A stretch of DNA of 64,000 bases, from contig DAOLIT010000006.1 in the NCBI GenBank assembly GCA_035328405.1, positions 42,028 to 106,027 on the forward strand, in the 5' to 3' direction. Below, in pieces: positions 17,888 to 26,958 of this stretch. This stretch comes from JAEUKA01 sp035328405 (GTDB lineage Bacteria > Myxococcota_A > Polyangia > Palsa-1104 > JAEUJZ01). The translations under genes were made by a program, and so were the position numbers. Below the pieces are notes generated by a model, which saw only the letters and a program-made list of their open reading frames with translations, did no database searches and was not told where the DNA came from. The stretch's first letter is position 1, and every line of letters begins with the position of its first letter.

Positions 17888-19779
17888 CGAATTTCGACCT
17901 CTTGGGGATATTCCCCGGCCAGGGCGCGCAGACCGTACAGCAGCACGGCGGGCTCGCGACGCATGGAGGGCGGCGCGACTCGCACACGCGGGCGAGCCGG
18001 TATGCCTGACAACACCAAGCGCTCGCCGTCACAAAGTCGGACGTTCCCATGACGCAGAGCCGTCGCAATGTTCGACTTCTGTTGCATCGATAGATTGGGC
18101 GTCAGAATACACGAATCCGTCACCTCGTGAGCCTCGCAACCTCGGCTCATCGGTTTCGGTGCAGGCTTGTCGTGCGAGACGAGGACAGGGTTTTTTTCCG
18201 TTCGGTTCGGTCTGTTCGGAGGACCCGGATCGAGAAGCATGTCCGTGGGAATGTCCGTAGGTGTACCAGTGTGTGCGTCGGTGTGTGCGTCAGTGTGTGC
18301 GTCAGTGTGTGCGTCAGTGTGTGCATCTGCGTCCGTGGAAGGAAGCGACCCGGCGGTGGTCAAGTCTGGCAAGGGAACACTCGGAGCGAGGATCGGCGGA
18401 ACCTTCTCGACAGGAGGGAGTGGCTTTTCGCGCATCCCAACCAGCACGATGGCCAGCGCGCAGACAAGACCCAAAAGACCCACACCCAACCAAAACCTCA
18501 GCAGCAAGGAGCGTGGCGCCGCATGTGTCGGTGCCGATGGAGTTGCGGTCGCAACCGGGTTTGCCGGCGTTGGAGCGCCCTTGAAGGTGCGATCCTCGGG
18601 ATGCGCCCTGACTGCGGGCACCATCGACACCGGTTTTGGGTCCGTCGCGATGTCTGACAGCGACATCGGAACTTTGCCCAGTTCGCCCATCACACGTTGA
18701 TCACTTGGCGTCCCGACGCCGCGTGTTCCCTCGACCGACGCGCCGTCGGGCAACTCGAGGGTTTGTTTGCTGGTTCCGCTTGCTGATGTGCGTCGATCAG
18801 GCACTGGAGGCGCATCCACCGTGGGGCGAAAAACGTCGCTGTCTTGCGCAGAGCCGATTGGTTCGGTTTTTGGGGGTGCCCAAGGAAGGACAGGAGCAAA
18901 ACCGGTCTGTCTGGGGGGCGGCAAACCCAGAATCCGGCGCACCTCGCTTTCCACCGCTGACATGGTGGGCCGCGCGCTCGGTTCGGTTTCCAGCATGCGC
19001 ATGACCAGTGCAACCACTTGCCGTGACAAGGTGGGGACAAGTGTTCCAAGGTGGGGAATCGCGTCGAGCATGCGCTGGCTCATGATTTCGTAGTGCGCTT
19101 GCCCGTGGTGCGGGAGCTGTCCCGAAAGAATTTGATACGCCACGCAACCAAGCGAAAACACGTCCGCTTTGCCATCGACAGCCGCCGAGTCCCTGAATTG
19201 TTCCAGCGACATGTACAGCGGTGTGCCCAACATCGCACCTTTCTGCGTATGTTCGTCCGAGCACAGCTTTGCAACGCCAAAATCCAAGATCATGCCCCGC
19301 TCGCCCGTGAGCGTTGCTGGATCGGCAGTGATCATGATGTTCCCCGGTTTCAAATCCCGGTGAATGATGTCGCGCGCGTGCGCCGCCGCCAGCGCCGAGG
19401 CAACATCTCCAACGATGTACAACCCGTCCATCCCGATCGCTCGGCCCGGAAGGTCTTGGGCTTTTTTCATCCGAGTGGCCAGCGATTCGCCCGAAAGAAG
19501 CGGCATGACAAACCACGGCGTTCCGTCGTCGAGTTGGCCAAAGTCATACACCGGCACCACGCCCGGATGGCCGATTTGATTGGCCGCTCGCGCTTCGTTT
19601 TGAAAGCGCACGAACAATTCGGGCAGTTCATGGATGTCGATGTGCAGAACTTTCAGCGCAGCGCGTCCCGCCAACACCGTGTTCTCGACATCGAACACAG
19701 AGCCCATGCCGCCTGCCCCAATGGGGCGAACGATGCGGTACTTTCCGCCAAGGACTTGTCCAGGTTGTAGTACACGCAT
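17875..19779 (-). CDS. Membrane Ser/Thr protein kinase (Hanks type)
   Basis: A 634-residue kinase from the ATG at 19779, which has a GGAG site. The kinase domain spans about residues 14-285: glycine loop GAGGMGSV, K43 in AALKVL, HRDLKPGN (D142) and DFG (D166). The usual APE motif reads SLE (GTPLYMSLEQF, residues 191-193), a departure in the activation segment. A Pro-rich juxtamembrane region leads to one transmembrane helix at about 425-448, then an extracytoplasmic part with AHTD repeats and a Cys-containing C-terminal domain. It is probably a signal-transducing receptor kinase. It heads a minus-strand cluster with two lipoproteins and an exported protein. Confidence 0.9.
   Translation of the reverse strand: MRVLQPGQVLGGKYRIVRPIGAGGMGSVFDVENTVLAGRAALKVLHIDIHELPELFVRFQNEARAANQIGHPGVVPVYDFGQLDDGTPWFVMPLLSGESLATRMKKAQDLPGRAIGMDGLYIVGDVASALAAAHARDIIHRDLKPGNIMITADPATLTGERGMILDFGVAKLCSDEHTQKGAMLGTPLYMSLEQFRDSAAVDGKADVFSLGCVAYQILSGQLPHHGQAHYEIMSQRMLDAIPHLGTLVPTLSRQVVALVMRMLETEPSARPTMSAVESEVRRILGLPPPRQTGFAPVLPWAPPKTEPIGSAQDSDVFRPTVDAPPVPDRRTSASGTSKQTLELPDGASVEGTRGVGTPSDQRVMGELGKVPMSLSDIATDPKPVSMVPAVRAHPEDRTFKGAPTPANPVATATPSAPTHAAPRSLLLRFWLGVGLLGLVCALAIVLVGMREKPLPPVEKVPPILAPSVPLPDLTTAGSLPSTDADAHTDAHTDAHTDAHTDAHTGTPTDIPTDMLLDPGPPNRPNRTEKNPVLVSHDKPAPKPMSRGCEAHEVTDSCILTPNLSMQQKSNIATALRHGNVRLCDGERLVLSGIPARPRVRVAPPSMRREPAVLLYGLRALAGEYPQEVEIRCRR
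18269..18328. repeat. 12-bp coding minisatellite in the kinase gene
   Basis: Five tandem 12-bp units (GTGTGTGCGTCA on the plus strand, the last degenerate) lie inside the kinase gene and encode repeated Ala-His-Thr-Asp in the extracytoplasmic stalk just after the membrane helix. The period is a multiple of three, so unit gain or loss would only change stalk length. Confidence 0.9.
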
Positions 19780-19834
19780 GGTGGCTCTCCATGCCCGAAC
19801 GCCAGGCACCGCATCCTATCACGCCGTCGCTCGA

Positions 19835-21100
19835 CTACGGCGCAGCGAGTCGATTGTATTTTTTCAGAACAGCGCGCAAAACATCATGCGGAATCGCGTA
19901 CACGGTCGCGCCGTTTGGACCCACCATGGTTTCTGCCGCCACGAGCGCGTTCACCAAGGCCTCTTCTGTCGCCCAAACGACCGCGCGAAAAATCGGGTCG
20001 AGTCCTTCATTTGGAATCGAGCGCCAAACCTGGATGCCTTTTGCATCGACAACCGGTTCTGCCGTGCCAAAACCCACGAACAAATCGCCCGACGTTTGAT
20101 AGGAAATGGCACCTAGCCGACCCACGCCCAAAGGCACACGCCGCACGAGCCGCGCCATTTGGTGTGGCAACAGCGGCACATCGGTCGCCACCACCACAAT
20201 CAGCGAACCATCTCGCCGTTTTTCAGCGGTTTCTCGTTTGGGTAGCACGGGCATTTTTTCGGGGAGTTCCACACCCACAGGAACGCCAGCGATGCGCAGA
20301 TCCGGCCTGCGACCATAGTTTGCCTGCACGAGCACACCGACCGTGTACGTTCCAGACGAAAGCTCCACGCGGCGTGACGACGTGCCGATGCCGCCTTTCC
20401 ATTCGCTCGTCATCATTCCAGTGCCGCCGCCTACATTTCCCTCGGCCACCGGGCCACTTTGGGCTGCATCGAGCGCCACGAACACATGTTCAGGCTTTAC
20501 ATGCTGTCCGGCGATGTCGTTCAAAAACGCATCTGAAGTCTCTGCAACGACAGGTAGGCCAAACACCTCCTCTTCCAAAGGAGACGGCGGAAAGTGCCGG
20601 TTTCCCCACGCAATCACCGCATCGCGCACGACGCCCACAGAATCCGTGTTGGTCAGAAGCACCGGCGTTTCGAGCAAACCCGATTCGTTCACCCAATGGC
20701 TGCCGGTCAGCTCGCCGTTTCCGTTGAGCGACACCACCGCTGCAACGCTGCGAGGCCGCGCGTTCTTTCCCCTCGGAAAAATCGCCGTCACACCCGTCCG
20801 AACCGGCCCTTTTCCGACGACCAAGGGGCCGTGTCCTGCATTCAGCGTCACCTGACCCACCAATACGCCCGGCACGTCCGTGATGGCATTCCAAGAACCC
20901 GGTTTTCCCTCAAACGGAACGCCCAAATCGCGGGCGCGCGGCTTTTTGGTTGGCTGTCCGGCCCAGGCGTTTGGCGCAACCCAAATCCGCCACATCGCAT
21001 CCATCAAAATGGACACGGAAAGCACAATCACCAGCGTCGAGAAAATGCCCGCAAGCTTGCGTATCGTAAAAGGAAACCGACGTGCGTAGGGTGTGACCAT
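19835..21100 (-). CDS. P1 (S58, DmpA-type) peptidase with membrane anchor
   Basis: The 421-residue product matches the DmpA/P1 family of self-cleaving N-terminal-nucleophile aminopeptidases: GSWNAITDVPGVLVGQVTL near residue 65, GVTAIFPRG, SLNGNGELTGSHWVNESG, GNVGGGTGMM and GGIGTSSR. The family hydrolyses D- or L-amino-acid amides and peptides. Unusually it carries an N-terminal hydrophobic helix (FSTLVIVLSVSILMDAMW), so it is exported and probably membrane-anchored. ATG at 21100. Physiological substrate unknown. Confidence 0.85.
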   Translation of the reverse strand: MVTPYARRFPFTIRKLAGIFSTLVIVLSVSILMDAMWRIWVAPNAWAGQPTKKPRARDLGVPFEGKPGSWNAITDVPGVLVGQVTLNAGHGPLVVGKGPVRTGVTAIFPRGKNARPRSVAAVVSLNGNGELTGSHWVNESGLLETPVLLTNTDSVGVVRDAVIAWGNRHFPPSPLEEEVFGLPVVAETSDAFLNDIAGQHVKPEHVFVALDAAQSGPVAEGNVGGGTGMMTSEWKGGIGTSSRRVELSSGTYTVGVLVQANYGRRPDLRIAGVPVGVELPEKMPVLPKRETAEKRRDGSLIVVVATDVPLLPHQMARLVRRVPLGVGRLGAISYQTSGDLFVGFGTAEPVVDAKGIQVWRSIPNEGLDPIFRAVVWATEEALVNALVAAETMVGPNGATVYAIPHDVLRAVLKKYNRLAAP

Positions 21101-21166
21101 GTGCGCACCGTACAGTCTTCGCGGAAACTTGTCTTTTTTGTGCCGAAAAAACGGGAGGTGGCGGAT

Positions 21167-22039
21167 TTAGTGATTCGCTTTTCGTTGGGCGCGCAAAAAC
21201 GACAACAGGTTTTCGGTCGCGGCCTGAACGGATTGGGTCAGCGCCTGTTCTTCCAAGGTCGCAACTTGCGATTTGCTGAGCGAAGACGCCGTATTTTTGG
21301 GCGAAAATGTGCTCGCGCCGCCCGAGACAATGCCCACCACGCGACGAGCGGGCAAAAGCGTAATCACGACATTGATGTCGAGCGACACTTCCAGTTCGCC
21401 GCGCGGCGTCGTCCGTTTGGACATGTTGCTGACGGTGCCTTCGACGGAAAACGCGCTCTCGGTGCCACTTGGTCGAAAATCCTCGCGCAGGTCGATGTCC
21501 GGGCTTCCGCGCAGCTCGCGCGAAAATTCATCCCGGAGTCGTTTGGGCAAACCGGCGATCGACGTGGAAACCTTGCTCGACGTGCCTTTTCCGGTGGGCC
21601 CCGTCACCAGAACGATCAGCCGTTCCGTCTTGGCCGACGACAGCTCTTTGATGCGAGCGAGCGCGACCTCGGCCTTGGCACGAACGGTTTCGTTTTCGTC
21701 GTGCGAGGCCGCTCGGAGCGCAGAAACGGCTGCCGGCGCACCCAAGGTTCCCAGCGACTCGGCACAACTTGCCCGCACTTCCGCGCTGCGATCGGCAAGG
21801 AGCGCAGCCATCAGCGGTTCGAGCGAATTGGCCGCATCGACTTTGCCGAGCCGAATCGCCGCCTGCCGTCGCGCCTCGGTTTCTTTCCCGGTGCGAAGGG
21901 TTTGGATGAGCGCAGCATCAGTGCTCTGAGCGAACACCTGCACCGACTCGCCGAATATCCCCAGCAGAACCACACACACGAACACAAAACGCACACACAC
22001 CGACCAAACAGGTCTCAAAACAGACTTTGGCGTGGGCAT
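21167..22039 (-). CDS. Exported HEAT-repeat protein
   Basis: The start at 22039 gives a 290-residue protein with a signal peptide (VRFVFVCVVLLGIFGESVQVFA). Residues about 45-135 form HEAT-like helical repeats (ARRQAAIRLGKVDAANSLEP, VRASCAESLGTLGAPAAVSA, VRAKAEVALARI). The C-terminal half is a separate domain with VEGTVSNMSKRTT and SLDINVVITLLP beta strands, not recognised. The frame is open far upstream, overlapping hutI, but only this ATG sits directly before the signal peptide. Likely a periplasmic scaffold protein. Confidence 0.7.
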   Translation of the reverse strand: MPTPKSVLRPVWSVCVRFVFVCVVLLGIFGESVQVFAQSTDAALIQTLRTGKETEARRQAAIRLGKVDAANSLEPLMAALLADRSAEVRASCAESLGTLGAPAAVSALRAASHDENETVRAKAEVALARIKELSSAKTERLIVLVTGPTGKGTSSKVSTSIAGLPKRLRDEFSRELRGSPDIDLREDFRPSGTESAFSVEGTVSNMSKRTTPRGELEVSLDINVVITLLPARRVVGIVSGGASTFSPKNTASSLSKSQVATLEEQALTQSVQAATENLLSFLRAQRKANH

Positions 22040-22125
22040 TTGTCGATCCAAATTCGGTCCCAAGGGGAGGGCCGAATTACAATGAGTGTCTCGCCATCCG
22101 TCAAGCGACATCCCTTTGCCCTTCG

Positions 22126-23415
22126 TCAAAAGAACAACGCCTGCCCGCCTGCCCACACCGACCGCACCGGGTTTCCGCCAAGCTGCTGACAGACTTCGCG
22201 GTAGTGCTGGGCATTCCACAAAACCACATCCGCGCTAGCGCCTTGGGTCAAGCGGCCTCGGTCCGGCTGTCTGGGCGATGGACCGATGGACAAAGCCGCA
22301 TTCCGCGTGACCGCAAGCCAAGCTTCCGCACAACTCAAACCCATATACGTACACGCGAGCGACATCATGAGCGGCTGCGACAAACAAAGCGAACTACCCG
22401 GATTGCAATCCGTCCCAAGCGCCACCTCGAGGCCTTCGTCCAGGAACGCGGCACCATCCGGCCACGGCAGTTTGAGCTGGAGCGCCGCGCCCGGCAAAAG
22501 ATTCGCCACCGTTTTGCGCCCCGTGTTCGCGTGAACCTGCGCAAGCGCCGCACGGCCCGCTGCATCGATTTGCTCCAAGTGTTCGACCGACAGCGCGCCC
22601 AGAGACGCCGCCAGCGCCGCCGCGCCCGTGTGTGTGAACTGTTCGGCATGGCACCGCAAAAAAAGCCCCGCTTCTTGTCCCGCACGCAAAAGTTCGCGGG
22701 TTTCTGCCAGCGAGAACGCGCCCACATCGCAATACACATCCAGCGCGTGTGCTCCAAACTGCTTCGCGGTGGGCAACACCTGAACGAGATCGCGCAGGAA
22801 ACGCGCCCGGTCCGCACCGCTTGCCGCCTCTTTGGGAGGCACATGACACAAAAACGTCGGAGACACGGCACACGGATGTTCCCCGGCCACTTCCACCATC
22901 AGCCGCAGCAAGCGCAATTCCGCGTCGGGGGCCAGGCCGTATCCGGTTTTCACCTCGCAAAACGTCGTTCCCAAAGACAAAGCCCACGAAAGCCTTTTGT
23001 GCAAAAGCGCCTTGAGGGTTTCGTCCGTCGCTGCTGTGGTTTCGCGAACGCTTTTCTGAATGCCGCCGCCTTGCGCTGCGATTTGCAAATAGGTTTGCCC
23101 CAAGCCTCGTTTCTCAAATTCATCGCTGCGATCGCCCGCCCAAAGCAGATGTGTGTGGGGGTCGCACAAACCCGGCGTGACGAGCAGTCCACGCGCCGAT
23201 TGGACCGTGACCGGTTGCGGCAATAGATGCAGCGGCGGCGCGTCATCGAGCGAACCGGCATACAGCACAATTCCCTCGGACCACATGAGGACCGCGTTTT
23301 CGATTCTCCCGAGTGCGTATTCGGCAGCCTCGTGGCGGTCGGCCCGGTTGCTGGACCGCACGCTCGGCCCGCCCATCGTCAAAAGTTCCCCGATGTCTTT
23401 GAGGACAAATGTCAC
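22126..23415 (-). CDS. hutI: Imidazolonepropionase
   Basis: HutI hydrolyses imidazolone-5-propionate to formimino-glutamate in histidine degradation. The 429-residue product shows the amidohydrolase metal motif CDPHTHLLWAGDRSDEF, the family segments TFCEVKTGYGL and FLRCHAEQFTHTG, and VALGTDCNPGS (metal-binding Asp). The start is GTG at 23415, supported by a GGAGG six bases upstream; it overlaps the stop of the histidine kinase gene by 4 bp (GTGA). No other hut gene is in the window, so the pathway is either dispersed or the enzyme acts alone. Confidence 0.93.
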   Translation of the reverse strand: MTFVLKDIGELLTMGGPSVRSSNRADRHEAAEYALGRIENAVLMWSEGIVLYAGSLDDAPPLHLLPQPVTVQSARGLLVTPGLCDPHTHLLWAGDRSDEFEKRGLGQTYLQIAAQGGGIQKSVRETTAATDETLKALLHKRLSWALSLGTTFCEVKTGYGLAPDAELRLLRLMVEVAGEHPCAVSPTFLCHVPPKEAASGADRARFLRDLVQVLPTAKQFGAHALDVYCDVGAFSLAETRELLRAGQEAGLFLRCHAEQFTHTGAAALAASLGALSVEHLEQIDAAGRAALAQVHANTGRKTVANLLPGAALQLKLPWPDGAAFLDEGLEVALGTDCNPGSSLCLSQPLMMSLACTYMGLSCAEAWLAVTRNAALSIGPSPRQPDRGRLTQGASADVVLWNAQHYREVCQQLGGNPVRSVWAGGQALFF

Positions 23416-24941
23416 GTTTCGCCTCCGTCGATTTCCATAAGCCCGGTGCGACCCGGTTTTTGCGCCGGAATTTCCACGGAAAAACGTGCGCCTCGTCCGC
23501 TGGCACACGGACTTGTCAGTCGAATGTGACCGCCGTGCCGAGTCATCGCTTCCAAGCTCAGCGCCAGCCCCAAACCCGTGCCGCCTCTTTTCGTCGTGAA
23601 AAACGGCTCGAAAATCTGTCGCTGCTTTTCCGACGGCACACCTGGTCCGCTGTCCTCGATGTCCACCACCAAGTGGGCGTCCTCCGATGCTGTTTCGGAA
23701 CCGTTCATGGGCGTTGTTCGCGTGGTGATGCCAAGCGTTCGTTCTTCCGCAGGTTGCTCGGCCATCGCTTCCTCTGCGTTGCGAATCAGGTTCAGCAGAA
23801 CTTGGCGCAGCTGGTTTTCATCCGCGCCAGCGACGGGCAGGTGTTCGGAAAGAGACAACTTCAGCGTGACGCCTTTTCGCGCAAACTCTTCTCGCAAAAA
23901 GCCCACGACGCCCAGCAGCAGCGCGTTCAAGTCGATCGGCTCCAGCCTCGGTTCTGGCAACCGGGCAAAGCGCAAATACTGCTCGGTGAGTTCGGTCAAC
24001 CGGTCCACTTCCTTGCAAATCGCCTTCGCGATCTGTTCGGCTTCAGGCTGACCGACGGCAAAATCATCCGCCAAAAGTTCCGCATGCAGCCCAATCGACG
24101 TGAGCGGATTTCGGATTTCGTGCGTGATTTGCGCCGCCATTTTTCCGACTGCCGCCAGTTGTTCCGACCGCCTGAGCCGCTGTTCGCGTTCCTCGAGCGC
24201 CGCTGCCATTGCATTGAATTCCTTTCCGAGCGCACCCACCTCGTCGGGAGAATCCGCAGGAACCCGTTCTTTGTAATTGCCGCGCGCAACTTGCTTTGCG
24301 GTGTCCGCGAGCCTCCTCAACGGTCGAAGCGTCGAATGCAAAAGCAAGAGCACCCCGACGCTGGTAAGCAGCGCAAAACCACCGAGCGCGGCTGAAAACA
24401 GGCCCGCCCGCGCTTCATACCGCGACCCAGCATTGACGACCTCGATCACTTTGCTTGTCAGGTGTTGCGACAGTTCTTGCAGAAGCCGCGCGGCGCGTTC
24501 CTCTTCCTCTGAAGCCAAGGCGAACGTGGCTCGATCAGTGGCTTCGTACAGCGCAAAAAGCGCCTCCAACCGAACCTTCACTTGTTCGGACAGAAAGCGC
24601 GCATCTTGTTTGGGCAGGTTTTTCTGCAAATCCGCCACATGCTGTTGCGTCGTCGCGAGGCGTAGCTTTCGCAGTTTCCGATCTGCCGCCACTTCCGACA
24701 AAAGTTCCGCACTTTGGCCTTGCCCTCGTCCAAACGCCAGCAGGCGCTTTTGCAGGTGGACTTGCATCGTTTGCTGGTCCTGAAGTTCAAGACGCAGATT
24801 GGAATACCCCAGCGCCACCAGCCGAAGCTGTTGTCCCAGGGTATGTACCGCCCAGGCACCATACAGCGTGGCCGTTCCGAACGTCAGCAACACCACCACA
24901 AAACCGAGCAAAATTTTCTTGCGAATCGACAAACGCAGCAC
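23412..24941 (-). CDS. Sensor histidine kinase
   Basis: A 509-residue membrane kinase. It has TM1 at about residues 9-31, a helical sensor region, TM2 at about 183-203, a HAMP segment, a dimerisation box ITHEIRNPLTS with the phospho-accepting His at about residue 274, and an ATPase domain with NLIRNAEEAM, DSGPGVP and GGTGLGLALS. Architecture resembles NtrB/AtoS-type kinases. GTG at 24941 is chosen because AAGGA lies just upstream; the frame is open far upstream but lacks membrane features. No response regulator is adjacent. Its end overlaps hutI, and it is divergent from the PEGA gene with 41 bp between them. Confidence 0.9.
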   Translation of the reverse strand: MLRLSIRKKILLGFVVVLLTFGTATLYGAWAVHTLGQQLRLVALGYSNLRLELQDQQTMQVHLQKRLLAFGRGQGQSAELLSEVAADRKLRKLRLATTQQHVADLQKNLPKQDARFLSEQVKVRLEALFALYEATDRATFALASEEEERAARLLQELSQHLTSKVIEVVNAGSRYEARAGLFSAALGGFALLTSVGVLLLLHSTLRPLRRLADTAKQVARGNYKERVPADSPDEVGALGKEFNAMAAALEEREQRLRRSEQLAAVGKMAAQITHEIRNPLTSIGLHAELLADDFAVGQPEAEQIAKAICKEVDRLTELTEQYLRFARLPEPRLEPIDLNALLLGVVGFLREEFARKGVTLKLSLSEHLPVAGADENQLRQVLLNLIRNAEEAMAEQPAEERTLGITTRTTPMNGSETASEDAHLVVDIEDSGPGVPSEKQRQIFEPFFTTKRGGTGLGLALSLEAMTRHGGHIRLTSPCASGRGARFSVEIPAQKPGRTGLMEIDGGET

Positions 24942-24982
24942 GAGCCATCCTTTCGATGGTGTTTCGGCCCAGGAGAAAGCGA

Positions 24983-26308
24983 ATGTCTCAGGATATAATC
25001 CACCGGGTGAAAGTTTTGGAAACGCTCTCGATGCTTTCTTGTTGGCCGTTTCGGGCCGTGCCGTTTTGGGCGAAAAGCTTTTGTGCGCAACGATTTTTCG
25101 CCTTGTTGGCTTGCGTGTTGTTGGGAAGTGTTCCGTGGGTCTCTTTGTCGGTGGTTCACGCCGCACCGCGAACCATCGGTTTGCTCGGAATCGACGGGGC
25201 GAACGCCGAGCCCGGCATGGCCGCGATTTTGACCGATGCCCTCCGCCGGAACATTCCACGGCTCCACGGCATGCAAATCGAGCCACGGACGCAAGACTTG
25301 GCCGAAGTCAAAATCGTGTTCGCCTGCCAGGACGAAAAACCACCGTGCCTGACCAAAATCGGTCGCAGCATGCACGTCAGCCGCTTGCTCTTCGGCACGG
25401 TTCGCAGGCAGGGTGCAAACCTGCTGGTGCAGCTTCGGCATTTCAATGTTCTCGACGGCACGCTCGAAAAAACGGTGAATGACACAGTGCCGTCCGCTCT
25501 TCTTTTGCGTCCGAGTGTCAAGCTCGACGACCTGTGCAAACGTTGGCTGGATGAGCTTTTGGTTGAAGGCTTGCGCGGCGGTTTGGCCATCAACACCAAC
25601 CCACCGGGTGCGCTCGTTTTTTTGGACGGAGAAATCGTGGGCCGCACACCGTACACAGCCTCTTCACTCGAACTCGGGCAACATTCCATCAAGATCGAAC
25701 TGACCGGTTTTGCGACGCTGGTTCAAACCGTCCACATTCGACCCAACCAAAACGCGACCCTTGACCTTGCGCTCCTCGAAGAGACTTCAAAAGCGCCACT
25801 TTCTGAACACCGTCCGACGGTCCAACGAAACTGGCAACCCATTTTGCACTACGCCGCGTATGGGTTTTTCGGTGTGTCTGCGGTCTCGATCGTCGCTGCA
25901 CTGGGAACGACCGGCGCGATGAGCAAAGCCCAAGACCGCGCCAATGAACACCTCGATGCGTTGCAACTGGATTTGGGTCCCGCCGGGGCTGCATACAACG
26001 ATTTTTTTTCCAGCCGAGCGAGGCTGGCCCGATGTGAGGGCCCAACCGACTTTGTAGGTCGCGCACCCTACGACGCCTACGTTGCCGAGTGCCGCAGCGG
26101 GAATCGGCTGGCGAGTGCTTCGACCGCGTTGTGGATCACGGGCGGAGCATTTGCGACCCTTGGCGCGGTTTCTTTGCTGACGGCGTATTTCTTGAAGCCC
26201 GATGCCGAGAAAAACGCGACAGGCGTGACGAAAAACGCGCACCGTTTGCGCCTAGAACCCCTTGTGTCGCCTTCTGCCGTGGCGGTTTCCGCTGCGATGA
26301 CGTTTTGA
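24983..26308 (+). CDS. PEGA-domain exported protein
   Basis: A 441-residue protein starting with a signal peptide (FFALLACVLLGSVPWVSLSVVHA is the hydrophobic stretch, about residues 38-60). After it comes an alpha/beta region (IGLLGIDGANAEPGMAAIL) similar in style to TolB-like N-terminal domains, then a PEGA domain at about residues 198-262 (INTNPPGALVFLDGEIVGRT), then two transmembrane helices. PEGA domains are surface beta modules common in Myxococcota. AGGAGA upstream supports the ATG at 24983. Function unknown. Confidence 0.75.
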   Translation: MSQDIIHRVKVLETLSMLSCWPFRAVPFWAKSFCAQRFFALLACVLLGSVPWVSLSVVHAAPRTIGLLGIDGANAEPGMAAILTDALRRNIPRLHGMQIEPRTQDLAEVKIVFACQDEKPPCLTKIGRSMHVSRLLFGTVRRQGANLLVQLRHFNVLDGTLEKTVNDTVPSALLLRPSVKLDDLCKRWLDELLVEGLRGGLAINTNPPGALVFLDGEIVGRTPYTASSLELGQHSIKIELTGFATLVQTVHIRPNQNATLDLALLEETSKAPLSEHRPTVQRNWQPILHYAAYGFFGVSAVSIVAALGTTGAMSKAQDRANEHLDALQLDLGPAGAAYNDFFSSRARLARCEGPTDFVGRAPYDAYVAECRSGNRLASASTALWITGGAFATLGAVSLLTAYFLKPDAEKNATGVTKNAHRLRLEPLVSPSAVAVSAAMTF

Positions 26309-26944
26309 ATGACCATGCGTGCCGCGCGTTTCCTTTCTTGCCTGGGTGTCGGATTTCTTCGCGTGTTTGCGTTGGGTTTGTTGTGTCTGCTTTCCCCAAG
26401 CAGTTGCGCCAAACCGGTTGCGGGAGTCCCGAAGAAAACCGCTGTGCCTCACACCGAAGCCGAGTTGTCTGCTCAAAAACTCCAAGTCCCACTCGACCAG
26501 CATGTGTGCCGAGCACGCGTTTTTCCCACTGCGCAACGAACGTGGAAACTTCAGCGAGTGGTTTCTTTGCTCGGACGGGGCAGGACATTCAAAGAGGCGC
26601 TCGAGGCACTCTGTCGCGAGGCCGATGGCAAGCAATTTCCGGCTGTGATCGATGTTCGGTACGAACGCGCTCCTTCTGCGTGGTCTCAGCATCACGCGGT
26701 GCGCGGAACGGCGGTTCTGTTTGCAGAGAACTTTGCTCCTCCCGACCCGCCCGAATTTTCCGCCATCACGCCGCCTCCTTTGCCCAAACCCACCGACGAA
26801 GAACCGGTTCCTTCTGGTGAACTGTTGGAAAGTGCAGAGCCTTTTGCTGCGCCACCAAGTCCGTCCAATACCCAGAACCCTCCCAACACCCAGAATCCTC
26901 CCAACACGAAAAGTCCTCCCAACCATCCCAATCTTGCCAAATAA
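26309..26944 (+). CDS. Hypothetical lipoprotein with Pro/Asn-rich tail
   Basis: A 211-residue protein beginning directly after the PEGA gene stop (no spacing; ATG at 26309, alternative ATG at 26315). It has a signal peptide ending in the lipobox-like LSPSSCAKP. The middle contains FPAVIDVRYERAP followed by VRGTAVLF, a short pattern reminiscent of YbjQ-like domains but too weak to assign. The C-terminus carries NTQNPP repeats from an 18-bp tandem repeat. Co-transcription with the PEGA gene is likely. Confidence 0.6.
   Translation: MTMRAARFLSCLGVGFLRVFALGLLCLLSPSSCAKPVAGVPKKTAVPHTEAELSAQKLQVPLDQHVCRARVFPTAQRTWKLQRVVSLLGRGRTFKEALEALCREADGKQFPAVIDVRYERAPSAWSQHHAVRGTAVLFAENFAPPDPPEFSAITPPPLPKPTDEEPVPSGELLESAEPFAAPPSPSNTQNPPNTQNPPNTKSPPNHPNLAK
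26868..26930. repeat. 18-bp coding tandem repeat
   Basis: Approximate tandem repeats of 18 bp (core AACACCCAGAACCCTCCC, three units with substitutions) encode the NTQNPP hexapeptide tail of the lipoprotein gene. In-frame and confined to the 3-prime end. Confidence 0.75.
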
Positions 26945-26958
26945 CCGGACACCGTTCT

